64,000 nt of DNA from Haematococcus lacustris (taxonomy: Eukaryota; Chlorophyta; Chlorophyceae; Chlamydomonadales; Haematococcaceae): assembly GCA_030144725.1 (NCBI GenBank), contig JASKMD010000001.1, positions 560,702 to 624,701 on the forward strand. The letters run 5' to 3'. The stretch's first letter is position 1; the number at the start of each line of letters is the position of its first letter. Position numbers and translations under genes: made by a program. The notes under the pieces were generated by a model. The model did not search any database. It was given only the letters and a program-made list of their open reading frames with translations, and was not told the DNA's origin. Below, one piece after another: positions 20,662 to 31,145 of the stretch.

Positions 20662-20901
20662 TGCGCGAGGGCACGACCGTGCCTTGTTACAAGTGTAAAG
20701 AGAAGAACAATTATATGCACATGATGAGCGACTAGGCTGTAACTATGTGCATAGCAATGCGGAACAACACCATACCTGCGCGAGGGCACGACCGTGCCGT
20801 CGTGCCTCACGCAGGAGTCTGCTTAAGTCCTACCGGTCACACAAACACACACTACCCGGTGACGAAGAGTCGCCTCAATGGCTTGACTGTATTCTCTAAC
20901 A
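20662..20901 (-). repeat. 3' LTR of the Copia element
   Basis: It is 240 bp and appears identical to 24,109-24,348. A CGCGAGGGCACGACCGTGCC motif occurs twice, and the second copy can form a hairpin (arms GGCACGAC and GTCGTGCC). Confidence 0.93.
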
Positions 20902-20912
20902 CCCCCACTCAG
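20902..20912 (-). promoter_or_regulatory. Polypurine tract of the Copia element
   Basis: Element strand TGAGTGGGGG directly precedes the 3' LTR. Confidence 0.75.
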
Positions 20913-21299
20913 GAAAGCCATTGCAATCAGTGTAAAGTTTAAGAAACATATCCATGCGTGTCTGTGTACATGCTATGTGTTCTAATGTACATGTGCATGC
21001 AGTCATGCTCAAACGTAAATGCAATGCAGGCACATGCAATGCTAGCAGGTTCTGCCAGCAGCTTGACTACGAAACATGTCTATGCAACATGCGTGTTTGT
21101 GTAGATGCTATGATTGTGCTCTTATGTACATGTGCTCGAATGTACATGTGCATGCAGTCATGCTCAGATGTCAGACAGGTGCTATGCTGGCAGGTTCTGC
21201 CAGCAACTTAGGAAACTAACGTTGCATCACACATGCCATGTCACTTGCTGCAGTTTATGTGTGGAGACCTCATGCTATATCTGACCCCCATGCCATGCT
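20913..21299. repeat. Copia 3' untranslated region with an imperfect tandem duplication
   Basis: Two related segments of about 130 bp (20,955-21,075 and 21,090-21,210) share CATGCGTGT, ATGTACATGTGCATGCAGTC and GCAGGTTCTGCCAGCA. No coding potential. Confidence 0.7.
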
Positions 21300-21866
21300 C
21301 TAGCTGACCCCCATGCCCTGGACACAGCCATGAAGCAGCTGGGCTGACAGTGGCTTTGTTAGAGCATCAGCTACCATCTCTGTAGAGGGGCAGTGTGTGA
21401 AGACTACCTCCCCTCGTGCCTGGCGCTCCCGGGCCAGGTGGTGAGCCACAGCAATGTGCCTGCTGCGGCTGGACTCCACCGGATTCTTGATGAGGGCCAC
21501 AGCCCCCTGGTTGTCACAGAAGATGGGGATAGGGTCACAGCTGGCACCCAGGTGGTGCAGCACCTTGCGCAGAAACAGTGCCTCCTTCGTGGCTGCGGCT
21601 GCAGCCTGGGTCTCAGCCTCTGTGGTAGAGGCTGCCACTGTGGTTTGCAGCTGGCTGCGCCAGCTGATTGCTGCGCCGTTGAGCACAAAGACGGTGCCGC
21701 TGGTGCTGCGCATGCTGTCAGGGTCGCCAGCATAGTCGGCGTCGGCATAGCCTTGCAGCTGTGAGCTGCTGCTGCTGCTGTACACCAGGCCCCAGGCTGC
21801 TGTGCGCTTGAGGTAGCGCAGCAGGCCAGCAGCTGCCTGATGGTGCTGCAAGGTGGGTTTTTGCAT
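21300..21866 (-). CDS. Copia RNase H domain and C-terminus
   Basis: The 188 codons start with HHQAAAGLLRYLKRTAAWGL and the GYADADYAGD motif holding the first catalytic Asp. STTEAE and the ADALTKPL signature typical of Copia RNase H follow. It lies in the same frame as the gag-protease frame, separated by one TGA (21,873-21,875). The RT that should precede RNase H is absent. Confidence 0.9.
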   Translation of the reverse strand: MQKPTLQHHQAAAGLLRYLKRTAAWGLVYSSSSSSQLQGYADADYAGDPDSMRSTSGTVFVLNGAAISWRSQLQTTVAASTTEAETQAAAAATKEALFLRKVLHHLGASCDPIPIFCDNQGAVALIKNPVESSRSRHIAVAHHLARERQARGEVVFTHCPSTEMVADALTKPLSAQLLHGCVQGMGVS

Positions 21867-21872
21867 GGGCGG

Positions 21873-24050
21873 TCAGGGCGGGTCAGGGCGGTTCATGGGT
21901 TCCTGGTATGACTGCGGGTCAGTTGCATGGCTGCCCCCACTGCCCCCACTGCCCCCACTGCCCCCACTGCCCCCACTGCCCCCACTGGCCGCACTGGCCG
22001 CACTGGCCGCACTGGCCAGCAGGCTGACTGTGTCCTTGGACCTGACCGGCGGTATAATGCCAGGGCTGTAGGAGCTCGTTACTGGCTCACCGCCCCTGGG
22101 CCCGGCAGGTGCTGTACTGCCCGGGGGAACGGCACCCTTGCCGGCTACCGGGCTGGCCGCAATGCTACTGGCTGTAGGGTTGCTAGAAGGGACGGCACCC
22201 TTGCCAGCTATCCTGTCAGCTGCACCTGTTCCCTCTGCTGCACCAGCTGTTCCCCCACTGGTTGTGCTCACTTTAGTGGGCGCAGCCACCGCTGGTGCTG
22301 CCTGCTGCTCTGACTCATCCTCAACTACCGCTGGTGCTGAGCGGCGCAGCTCCACTTCCCCATCCGTTACCACGTTCTTGCTGATCTTGCCCTGCACCCT
22401 GTAGCTGCGGCAGCCCAGCTCACAACCCACTAAGATTCCCTTAGCTACCTTGTCTGGCTGCTGTGGCTGGTGGCACAGCGCAGCGCTCTGCTCTGCGCAC
22501 ACTGTCATGCACATGCTGTGGGAGGTTGGAGCAGGGATGGGCTGCTGATCCAGCACCAGCAGGTCTAGCCCACCGCACAAGGTGGCTGTTAGGAAAGGTC
22601 TGCCTGCTGTGCCGGGTGGGGAGAGATCGCACCCCCCCCTCCTAAAGCGAGGGACTATCCCACCCCTGAGCGCCTTCCCCATAGACAGCAGGTTGGCTGA
22701 AGCATCGGGCACATACAGCACCCGCAGCAGCACAACCTCCCCAGCGGCTGTGCTGAACCTGACACTGCCCTCTCCCCAAGCTGTCATGTGTGCCCCGTTG
22801 GCTACCTCTATGACATGCGGGGGCTGTGTCGGCTGGTAATCATGTAGCAGGTCTAGGTTGCAAGTGACGTGTCGGCTACAGCCTGAGTCTAGCAGCCACT
22901 GTGTTCGCAGCGGTGTGGCTGTGGCTGCAGTGCCCGCAGCAGCTGCAGCTACATCTATTGCTGCAAAGGACATAGTGGGTGGGGTATTGTTGCTGCTACC
23001 AGCCAGGTGAGCAGAGTGCCTGCGTGGGCTGCTGCCACGCACTGCCGGTGTGGGTGGCCTGTGAGCCACTGAGCGGCCATGGTGGGGGCTGTCTGCTGCC
23101 GCCCCTCTGTCCCACGGTGGTCTGGGGCACTCTGACTTGTAGTGCCCAAGCTCACCACAGTTGTAGCACTCGCTGCCCTCCCTATTGGCTGAGTTGTGCC
23201 TACCCCGCCCCCTGCCCCGCCTGTGCCCTTCACCCCCTTCACCCCCTGCACCCCGTCCATGGCTGCCAACCCTGCCCGGCCCACCGTGTGCCAGAAGGGC
23301 GACGCCTCCCGCAGCTGACTGCCGGTGCTGCAGCACCTGCTCGTGCATTAGCAGTGCTGGCAGCGCAGAAGCAAACGTGACAGCTGCATCGCGTTGGGTG
23401 AGCATAGGGTTGGAGACGGGATCAAACTCTGGCTGCAGGCCGCGCAGCGCAAAGTAGAGGGTGTCGACGATGGGTGGGCTGCCGGCTGGGTTTGCTTCTG
23501 CATGCAGCTGCTCTGCATGTGCCCAATACTCTGTGACTGACTGACCCGACAGCATACCAAGGCGAGTGACTTGCTCTAGCAGCACCCCCCTGCTGGCCAA
23601 GGCCCGCTGCGCGTGCAAGCCTGCCAGGGCATCCCACAGCCCTCGGGCCGTAGGGTTCGCCTCGCACACTGACCGGTATCGAGTGGCGTCCACCGTCAGA
23701 CAGATGAACGCGTGGGCCCGCAGGTCCTGGACGCGGTCCACAGTTGCTGGCGCAGCCAGCAGGAGAGCAGGAGTGGCTGCGGGGGTAGCGGCCCGCGGGC
23801 GCGCTTGAGCAGAGGAGCCGGCTTCTGCCTGATCAGTGCCCTCGGGCACTGAAGGAGTAGTGCCCGCGGGCACTGACGCTCGGGTGCCCGCAGGCACTGT
23901 GGGAGTGGTGCCCGCGAGCACCAGCGGCACGATTACTGCGTCCAGCAGGCCAGCGAGGGCGAGTGCGTTCTTGCACTCCCAACTCCACTTCGAATAGTTG
24001 TGCCCCATCAGAGTCTCCACGTCCGCCGCAGCGGCGCGTACTGAAATCAT
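21873..24050 (-). CDS. gag: Copia gag-protease fused to an integrase C-terminal remnant
   Basis: The frame has 725 codons. The gag N-terminus has a Copia-type YSKWSWECKNAL segment. A CCHC knuckle, CYNCGELGHYKSEC, lies at 295-308. The aspartic protease is at about 385-500 with LLDSGCSRH. About residue 530 the frame passes directly to VAKGILVGCELGCRSYR, the conserved K-G-x-x-G...YR segment found after the integrase core. The integrase zinc and DDE regions are missing, with the junction near 22,450-22,540. A glycine-serine repeat (GGSGGSGGS) precedes the final TGA. Confidence 0.88.
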   Translation of the reverse strand: MISVRAAAADVETLMGHNYSKWSWECKNALALAGLLDAVIVPLVLAGTTPTVPAGTRASVPAGTTPSVPEGTDQAEAGSSAQARPRAATPAATPALLLAAPATVDRVQDLRAHAFICLTVDATRYRSVCEANPTARGLWDALAGLHAQRALASRGVLLEQVTRLGMLSGQSVTEYWAHAEQLHAEANPAGSPPIVDTLYFALRGLQPEFDPVSNPMLTQRDAAVTFASALPALLMHEQVLQHRQSAAGGVALLAHGGPGRVGSHGRGAGGEGGEGHRRGRGRGRHNSANREGSECYNCGELGHYKSECPRPPWDRGAAADSPHHGRSVAHRPPTPAVRGSSPRRHSAHLAGSSNNTPPTMSFAAIDVAAAAAGTAATATPLRTQWLLDSGCSRHVTCNLDLLHDYQPTQPPHVIEVANGAHMTAWGEGSVRFSTAAGEVVLLRVLYVPDASANLLSMGKALRGGIVPRFRRGGCDLSPPGTAGRPFLTATLCGGLDLLVLDQQPIPAPTSHSMCMTVCAEQSAALCHQPQQPDKVAKGILVGCELGCRSYRVQGKISKNVVTDGEVELRRSAPAVVEDESEQQAAPAVAAPTKVSTTSGGTAGAAEGTGAADRIAGKGAVPSSNPTASSIAASPVAGKGAVPPGSTAPAGPRGGEPVTSSYSPGIIPPVRSKDTVSLLASAASAASAASGGSGGSGGSGGSGGSGGSHATDPQSYQEPMNRPDPP

Positions 24051-24093
24051 CTTGTGGCTCTTCCTCGGTTAGAAGCCACTTGCACTGGCAATG

Positions 24094-24108
24094 GGTGGGC
24101 CCATAACC
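24094..24108 (-). promoter_or_regulatory. Primer-binding site complementary to the initiator tRNA anticodon region
   Basis: Directly after the 5' LTR the element strand reads GGTTATGGGCCCACC. This is complementary to the anticodon stem-loop of plant-type initiator tRNA-Met (GGUGGGCCCAUAACC), not to its 3' end. It is the half-tRNA priming seen in Drosophila copia and some relatives. Confidence 0.8.
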
Positions 24109-24348
24109 TGCGCGAGGGCACGACCGTGCCTTGTTACAAGTGTAAAGAGAAGAACAATTATATGCACATGATGAGCGACTAGGCTGTAACTATGTGCATA
24201 GCAATGCGGAACAACACCATACCTGCGCGAGGGCACGACCGTGCCGTCGTGCCTCACGCAGGAGTCTGCTTAAGTCCTACCGGTCACACAAACACACACT
24301 ACCCGGTGACGAAGAGTCGCCTCAATGGCTTGACTGTATTCTCTAACA
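24109..24348 (-). repeat. 5' LTR of the Copia element
   Basis: It appears identical to 20,662-20,901. Confidence 0.93.
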
Positions 24349-24388
24349 GAAGACTCTGGGTGGAAGTCCCTGGGCATGCGGCGGTCCT

Positions 24389-25576
24389 GTGTCAGGCCCT
24401 CCCAACATGGGGTTGGTAACATGCATGCGATTACTCTCTCAATACTGCACCGTTTTTGATAGCGTTTATCACATTGGCAACCGCAATATAGTCCGCGTAA
24501 TCTGACCATCAGCGCTAGCCATTGGAGTCTTTGCTCGCGTACTGCCACATGTGCCCGCGAACAAATCACAGCGGCGAGACGGGTCTCCTTGGCACGGTGA
24601 GCCACGTCGCTGTGACCCCATCTACCTTGCGTAGTGAGCTGGTTGTGCACAAATGGAATGTCCGGCCGACACCCAACGCGATGCCTGCCGGGCGTGCAGG
24701 GCACCTAGACGGGGTGAATGAAACATAATAGATGTGCTCACTTCCGCCAAATACACCGTTTGGGTCGGCGCACACTAAGGTAGCACCGGGGCACCCCCCC
24801 CCCCCCTCCACTGTGCCCTTCACTGTGTTGCACCCGTTGCACTTGGAGGAAAAGCGACATAGAATTGTTGTTCTTTACGCACTGACGCATCTATTGAAAC
24901 AAACCGCACATTAAACAGCCCAGGCCTCTATCAGTTTGACATCTTCAAAGTGACATCATGTTCTCCAAGCAGAATCAGGGCTACGGGGCTGTGGGGTGGC
25001 AGTTGAGCTATGAAACTTTGCACGCAGGTGGATGGCATGTAGGGGAGTGTAACTCTTAGAGGAGCCGAGTCCAAACTCGGTCATGGTGTGGAGTTGTGGA
25101 GTTGTGTGACTGACTGCATGGCTCACAGTCCAGGGGTCATAGACCAGAGTGAGCTCTTGGCTTGTCTGAGTATGAGCTTTTGTAACACTGTCCTAGATGA
25201 CCTTAACCTAGTATGTAGCATGCTGTAATTCCCAATGGTCGAGCTGTGGCATTGCCCTCCAGGTAAGGGGGGGACGTGGGCTCATTGCCACATTTCCGCA
25301 ACCGTTCTCCGATCCGACTGCTTCTGCCGCCGACGCGCATGCTCATGTTGAGCAGCCTAAGCGACGCGGGCGGTCGCAGCGATGATTACTAACTTTGATG
25401 CTTTGCTGTGCACGGCTTACTGACTGGATAAGTATTCTGGATGGGTGAAAGGTAGCTGGCTGGGTTGGCTACATACTGAGCCAGATAGCATTAGATTTGG
25501 CGCAGCGAGTGCAGAGTTACAGCCGTCCTACTACCAGGGGTCGGTTTCCTGTCATTTTTAAACAGTTGGGAGCGCC
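24389..25576. other. Spacer between PPC-like copies 2 and 3
   Basis: No gene, RNA or mobile element recognised. A C13 homopolymer lies near 24,795-24,808. Coding frames here are short and unconserved. Confidence 0.5.
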
Positions 25577-26044
25577 TGATCCTGTGTGCCCGCCACCTGG
25601 TGAAGATGTGCGACATAAGCGGGCCAAGCAACGGTTTGCGATGCCAAACAAACTGCCTAGTACCAGGACTCTTACAAACGCTGCCAACAAAGCCCCGGGA
25701 CTGAGACCGGGGTAGTTGGGACTCTCTTCTACATGCCATCTTCATCCATGGCCACCCTTGACCGCTGGGCTCCCAGTCAACCTGTTAGCTGATGCAGGCT
25801 CAGCTTATCCTAGCAGGGAGACGATGGGCAAGAGGCGGAGAGCAGGCGGCTAGGGGCTGGGGCGCAGGGGGCCAGGGTGCTGGTGGCAACCGGCAACGGG
25901 TAAGTGACAGGATCAACATGTCGATGCCTTGCACATGAACGTGGGAACAACAAACTGAAAACAACGCCGTCTTGTTGCGGCATGCAGTACGCAATGTTGG
26001 GCAGGGACCAATACTCAGACAGTTAACTACATCAAGAACAATTA

Positions 26045-29000
26045 TTACAGTAACGCAAGCATGGTGTAACTAGCGGCTACATTACTGAGTGTTGATGACA
26101 CCTGCAGACCTGCACCTCGGCAGCTACACAAAATCCACCAGGTGCTGGGGGTGCGGGACGACTGGAGGTAGCCCAGGGAGCCAAAGATGGCCTGTGACCC
26201 ATTGGCACGACCAAGGATGGGGTGCATGGTGGGCTGCCACAGAATAAGATGTTAGCCATCATAATGGCTTGCAAAGGGCAGCATACTTGTCGTGCAGAGA
26301 GTATTGATACACCTGTTGCTTAGACCTGTTGCTTTTGGCCTTGTACACTTTGCTAGCTTTGAATGCGTATGTTGTGTGGCTCCGTCTCAGCTGATGGCGA
26401 CTCGAACTTCGCTATCACCACACTGCAACAAGACACAGCCACGGAAGGGTGTGGTCGCAACTCACCACATGCAGCACACCCCATGTCTGGATGACGCTGA
26501 TGTTCACATGCTGTGGCCTTGCCTGCCTTGCCTGCATTGCCTGGACATAAGCGATGTGCAGTCTCAATTTGTGCGCTGTGCAAAAGGCAACGTCAGCATG
26601 CGCCATGCCAGGCTGCGCACAAGGCACGCAAGGGAAGGGGGCGAAGGAGAGCTACATGCGTGCACTGACCTGGCGCTCCCGCCCCATGCCTCCCCACACC
26701 ACCAGGTAGTCCTGGCCGGGCTGCGCAGTAAAGGTCGTGCGCACGCCCCAGTAGCCATTGTCGCAATTGTTGCCCTCAAGGCTGCCTGTCTGCTTCAGCT
26801 GCAGGCAATGCACATTTGATGGCCAGGCTAAGCTTGCATGAAGCAGCATGGCAGAAACCGGGGTGTGACCGGCAGTTGAGTTGCGGTGGGTGAGGCACGC
26901 CTGACCCAGTCTGCTTGAGGCACACAAGTGCTCAGTGCCAGCAAAGCACAGGGTCTGAGGAACATGCCTGGCGTTCAACGCTTGGCTCTTGCTAGAAATG
27001 GATACCAGGGTCAGGGTCAGGGCCAGGGTCAGGGTCAGGGTCAGGGTCAGGGTTGTGTTCCTAGCATATGGTGCAGCCCGTTTGTGCCTTACACCCAAGG
27101 CTCCCCAGCCCAGCCCTCACCGCAGCTTTGGCCGCCTCATCCTTTCCGCACGCCGCCGGGCCTGCCTTGTAGATCGTGAGCTTGGGCGTCACACCCCCAG
27201 GGTCAGTGAATTTGCATGCGAGAAGACCGACCGTGCGCACCGCCTTGTCATCGCCACGCAGCAGGAAGGTGAAGTCGGTCTTGGGCAGGTAGGGAGCCAG
27301 GCAGCATAGGCCCTCGCATATGCCACGCTGGTCAATGCCCACCCACCGAACATCGCCCGCCTTGAGCCCCACCAACCGCAATGGGTCTCTACAGGTGCCT
27401 GGCATGGCGACGCAGGTATACTCGGGGCAGATCGAACATGGCATGGGTGACATGGTCACAGTTGTCCATGTGGGTGACAAGTGTGACTTGGCACTGGTCA
27501 AGAGTGACTAGGGTGACAACAAGTCAGTAAGGGTCCTAATGTCGACATGGTGCGCAAAGCCTGCTGACGAGAGTGGCTGCAACCCAGCCCTTCAAACCAT
27601 GCATCAGTCGCCCGCTAGCGTGATTGTATTTATGCTGCCATGGGCCCTGAGGCAGGCATGCCAGGAAGGGTGAGCAGCAGCAGCTTCTGCACAGGTACCT
27701 GTTGCTGGCGGCTTTGTGCCAATTGGGACTCCCACGTCAATGTTGATGTACGGGTTGCCACACGGAGGTGCGCTCGGCTGTTGAGACAGGCAGGCAGGCA
27801 GGCAGGCAGGATGGTTGTCAGCTGTACAGCACGGGATGTCATCAATTGCCTGCTCCATAACTCTGGTGAAAGCGCAGGCCTACATGCAAAGAAAGGACTG
27901 TCATCTTGTCTCTGTCAGTGACCGCTGAGACATGCTTGCATGTTCTGCATGGTTACATTCACATGGCACAACATTGTTGCACCACGCATATCCATGGAAT
28001 CAGTGTGTCGTGCTTTAGCCTCGATAGATGCAACTACATGCACTTCAATGCACCCAGCTGAGGGTGGTTAGGTGCTGCCATGACTGCGGAGATCCTTCTG
28101 TCATCCCATATGTGGTTCAGGGTCAGGTGCAGATCTAGTGGCCCAACCCACTGCTGGTGTGAAGGTGGGTGGGTGTGCATTAGAGCCATGCACTGCATCA
28201 TGTGACCTGCACCCTGACCACGCTGGCCTGCTGGCCTGCTGGGCTGCCGTAGTACTCAGCCAGCAGCACTACCTCCATGCTGACAAGTGGGTCAAGTACA
28301 GCACAACGTCTGACATAGCATAGGCGCTCACAAGTGGCTTGGCCTCTCATTGTCAGGATGTATGGGTGCTACGACCAACAAGGCGCCTTCAGCATAGGTG
28401 GCTTTGACATAGGTGCTCGTAAGGTGGTCTGCTCCCAAAGTGGGTAAACCAGAGACATGGATGGGCATGCTGTGCCAGGGAACGCAGCGTACACATGAGG
28501 CGGCTAGCATGTGCAGCAGGAGGGCTGCTCAACTTCAGGAACACACCGCCTCAGGCCTTGGTGTGTGTTCTGTGTGGGTGAGGGATACAGGGAGGGTAGG
28601 GCACTGCATGCAAGTGGTGAGGTGTAGTCTAGTTGCAGGGCTTACAGAGTACAGAGGGTAACGTGCACGAGCACAAGTGGTCAGTCTACTCTGTCTCATG
28701 CCCTCCTCCCTGTGCCTTCTCTTCCTCCCCTTCCCTCCTCCTCTGCCCTTGTTGCCCTGTGGCCCTAGGCCCACGGCCTGCCCACACGCATAATGTCGAG
28801 CTGGCTCATAATTACCTGGTTTGGCTGCGTGACTGCCTCTGACACCACCAGGTACTCCTGACCAGCCTTGGCAATGAACGTGGGGCCAGCGCAGTCGTCA
28901 ATTGCACTGGCCACTGTCACCTGCAAGAGGAAGCTCAGGCTCAGGGCTCAAGGCTTGAGGCTGCAGCAATGGAGTATGGGCCAAGCAAGGCTAGCCTGAG

Positions 29001-30297
29001 CTGGGTTTCCTGCCCAGCTTGCTCCCATGGTGGCAACATCTCATTGTCAGGTTCTAAGGGAGCTACGACCCACAGCCCTCCCGCAGCCCTCCTGCGAATA
29101 GAGTATAGAACACAGGCCTACACGGGTGAATTAGGCGCCAGGCTGCTGCTCACCGCCTTGAGCGCAGCCGCCTCCAAGCTGCAGATGCCCGGCTGAGGTT
29201 TGAACACATGCAGATTGTTGGAGCGGTATCTGTAGCGCCGGCAGGTGCTAAACCACATACTGCGGTCGTGGTCCTCGGCCCGTAGGAGGTAGGTGATGTC
29301 TGCACCAGCCAGCCCCTTCCAGCTGGGCTTCTGGTCGCAGGTGCTGGCTGTCAAGCCCATGTCCACGTAAGTGTTGGCGGGCAGGCTTTGGACGATGGCT
29401 GGCTTACTGCAGGTGCCTGTGGCTGCGGGTCATGGCACACAACAGCAACTAGTCAGGAGCACATGGCACTGGCATCAGGGAGCGTGGTGGTGATGGCTGG
29501 CTTCAAGGAGTGTGGAGGTGGCTGTTTGTTGTTGTACACGCTTGTACAGCTGCTCGGCGTGGCCCATGATCAGGCTTCGGTGTACCCGACAGCGTGGTGT
29601 GGTAGCTGGGCCTGGCCCATGATCAACTTGGGTATAAAAAGTGGAGATGCACTGAATGGCAGCATGCACATAGATGGGTGCGTCATGGACGGGCATCGTG
29701 CTTGCCTGTTTGAAGGGATGACTTGGGGCGTGTCTGCAAAGACAAGGGTGACATGGGGTGTGTGGCAGCTTGGCAGGTGCTGGCATTGCATGGCAACACA
29801 ATGCTTTTCTTGCACAAATCCCCACAGGCTCGATGAGCAAGGAAGTTGATTCGCAGCATGCTGGTTTGTGATGAGCAGGAGGTGGTCGGTGTTGTTGTTA
29901 TTGTTGTTGTTGTCGTTGTTGGTGGTAGTGGTAGTGGAGCCAGCCCGGTATGGCTGTTGAGGGTAAGGGACTCACGTCTGAGGCCTGTTGCAGCTGGCGG
30001 CCACCAACACCTGTAGATCAGAGCAGGGTGCGGGGTTTGAGGCAGTGCGAAGGTTTGCAGGGGTTCGGCACTCTCTTAGGCAAGCAAGGCTAGGCTGGGA
30101 TCCGCCGGGTATGAGAGGGGTGGAAGCCGCATCTTAATGAATTCGTAGCAGGCGGGTGCGTGGTCACATCGCGGACGCTCACTGTTCAGCGGGCGAAGCA
30201 AGCCAGACTCGGCGCCAAGTTCGGAAGCTGCCCCCAGTAGCGTCAACAACAGCAACGCGGCTGTGCTCCCGCGGGTGAGCGAGGCAGATGCAATCAT
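26045..30297 (-). CDS. PPC-like secreted protein gene, copy 3
   Basis: The exon structure is the same as copy 2. The signal peptide exon is 30297-30183. Module 1 is 29416-29154 and 28920-28816; module 2 is 27777-27699, 27398-27121 and 26798-26670. The C-terminal exon is 26233-26045. All exons from 29416 onward are phase-consistent. Length differences from copy 2 are whole codons: minus two in 29416-29154, minus two in 28920-28816, plus one in 27398-27121, minus one in the last exon. That suggests selection on a working reading frame. Domain reasoning is as for copy 2, for example TFIAKAGQEYLVV and TTFTAQPGQDYLVVWGG. As before, the exon between signal peptide and module 1 is unresolved. Confidence 0.62.
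27006..27053. repeat. (GGGTCA)n hexamer repeat in an intron of copy 3
   Basis: About 8 units, shorter than the matching tract in copy 2. Confidence 0.95.
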
Positions 30298-30903
30298 TTG
30301 AGGAGTGCTGAGCGTACCTTGCGGTTATGGCGGAAAGTGGAAACTGGGCAAGTGCCCCCCGCATAGTGTGACATCTTTAGGAGAGCACGTCAGCTCCCCC
30401 GCCCGGGGGCCCGGGTGTCCGGCCCCCAACATCGACGCTTGATGCATCCCCGTCGTGCGGTAAGCGTCTCGCCCCGGATAACCCTACAAATAAGAGGCCT
30501 GGGATCGAGACCACGACGCCGCATTGAACGTGAAGTCCCGCAGCATTCTGTCTGTATGTCGATTCGTCTGTCAGTCTGTATGTCTCCGCAACATTCCTCC
30601 TTTCTTTCTTTCTTCCTTTCTTGCATTCTTCGTTCTCGACGCTCGATACTCCCCTCCAGCGAGCACTGGTCTACACAAGATAAGCTGTTACATCAAAGCC
30701 TGAGCAGCCATGAGTCCCCGGAAAGGCCAGTTCGTTGTTCCTTTGAACCCCATGTAGCAAAAGCCAAGCCCTGGTTTCCTTGAGGTTGCAGTAACCGCTG
30801 TTCCATACCTTACCCTGCCATGCTCTGACTTGCCCAGACCACCTTCTGCTAGTACACCAAGGCTGCCATGCTCCCGCTGCTTGCTCATGTGTCAGCATAG
30901 CCC
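30298..30903. promoter_or_regulatory. Upstream region of PPC-like copy 3
   Basis: It is nearly identical to the upstream region of copy 2. At 30,904-30,925 it continues uninterrupted through the site that holds the Copia element in copy 2. Confidence 0.4.
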
Positions 30904-31010
30904 AGGTGGAAGACTCTGGGTGGAAGTCCCTGGGCATGCGGCGGTGCATCAAGATGGTACTATACTCTGTGGAGTTGCCTCTGGCTCAATAGTGAAGGGA
31001 GGCACAGGAC

Positions 31011-31145
31011 ATGGGCACTGCAGCAATGGCGATGTTGCATGCAGCATGGACACTGCAGCAATGGCGATGTTGCATGCAGCATGGACACTGCGGCAATGGC
31101 GATGTTGCATGCAGCATGGACACTGCGGCAATGGCTATGTTATAC
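31011..31145. repeat. 35-bp tandem repeat, 4 copies
   Basis: Units start with ATGGACACTGCAGCAATGGC and recur every 35 bp (31,011; 31,046; 31,081; 31,116). Confidence 0.9.

Larger units (their letters stand above)
20662..24348 (-). mobile_element. Ty1/Copia LTR retrotransposon with integrase and RT deleted
   Basis: This 3,687-bp element has 240-bp LTRs (20662-20901 and 24109-24348; TG...CA) and a perfect 5-bp GAAGA target duplication (20657-20661, 24349-24353). The uninterrupted target is preserved in copy 3 at 30,904-30,925. It retains the primer site, gag, protease, a short integrase C-terminal segment, RNase H and the polypurine tract. The catalytic integrase and the whole reverse transcriptase are missing. 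It therefore must have moved with proteins from another element, or lost the segments after insertion. Confidence 0.93.
15285..24388 (-). repeat. Tandem segmental duplication, unit 2 (carries the Copia element)
   Basis: Bases 15,285-20,661 and 24,354-24,388 are homologous to 25,577-30,943, about 10.26 kb away. Similarity ranges from clearly diverged exons to apparently identical over about 19,690-20,450. Confidence 0.9.
25577..30943 (-). repeat. Tandem segmental duplication, unit 3 (uninterrupted)
   Basis: This is the cleanest copy of the unit. It ends at the shared sequence TGGAAGTCCCTGGGCATGCG (about 30,920-30,940). Confidence 0.9.
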
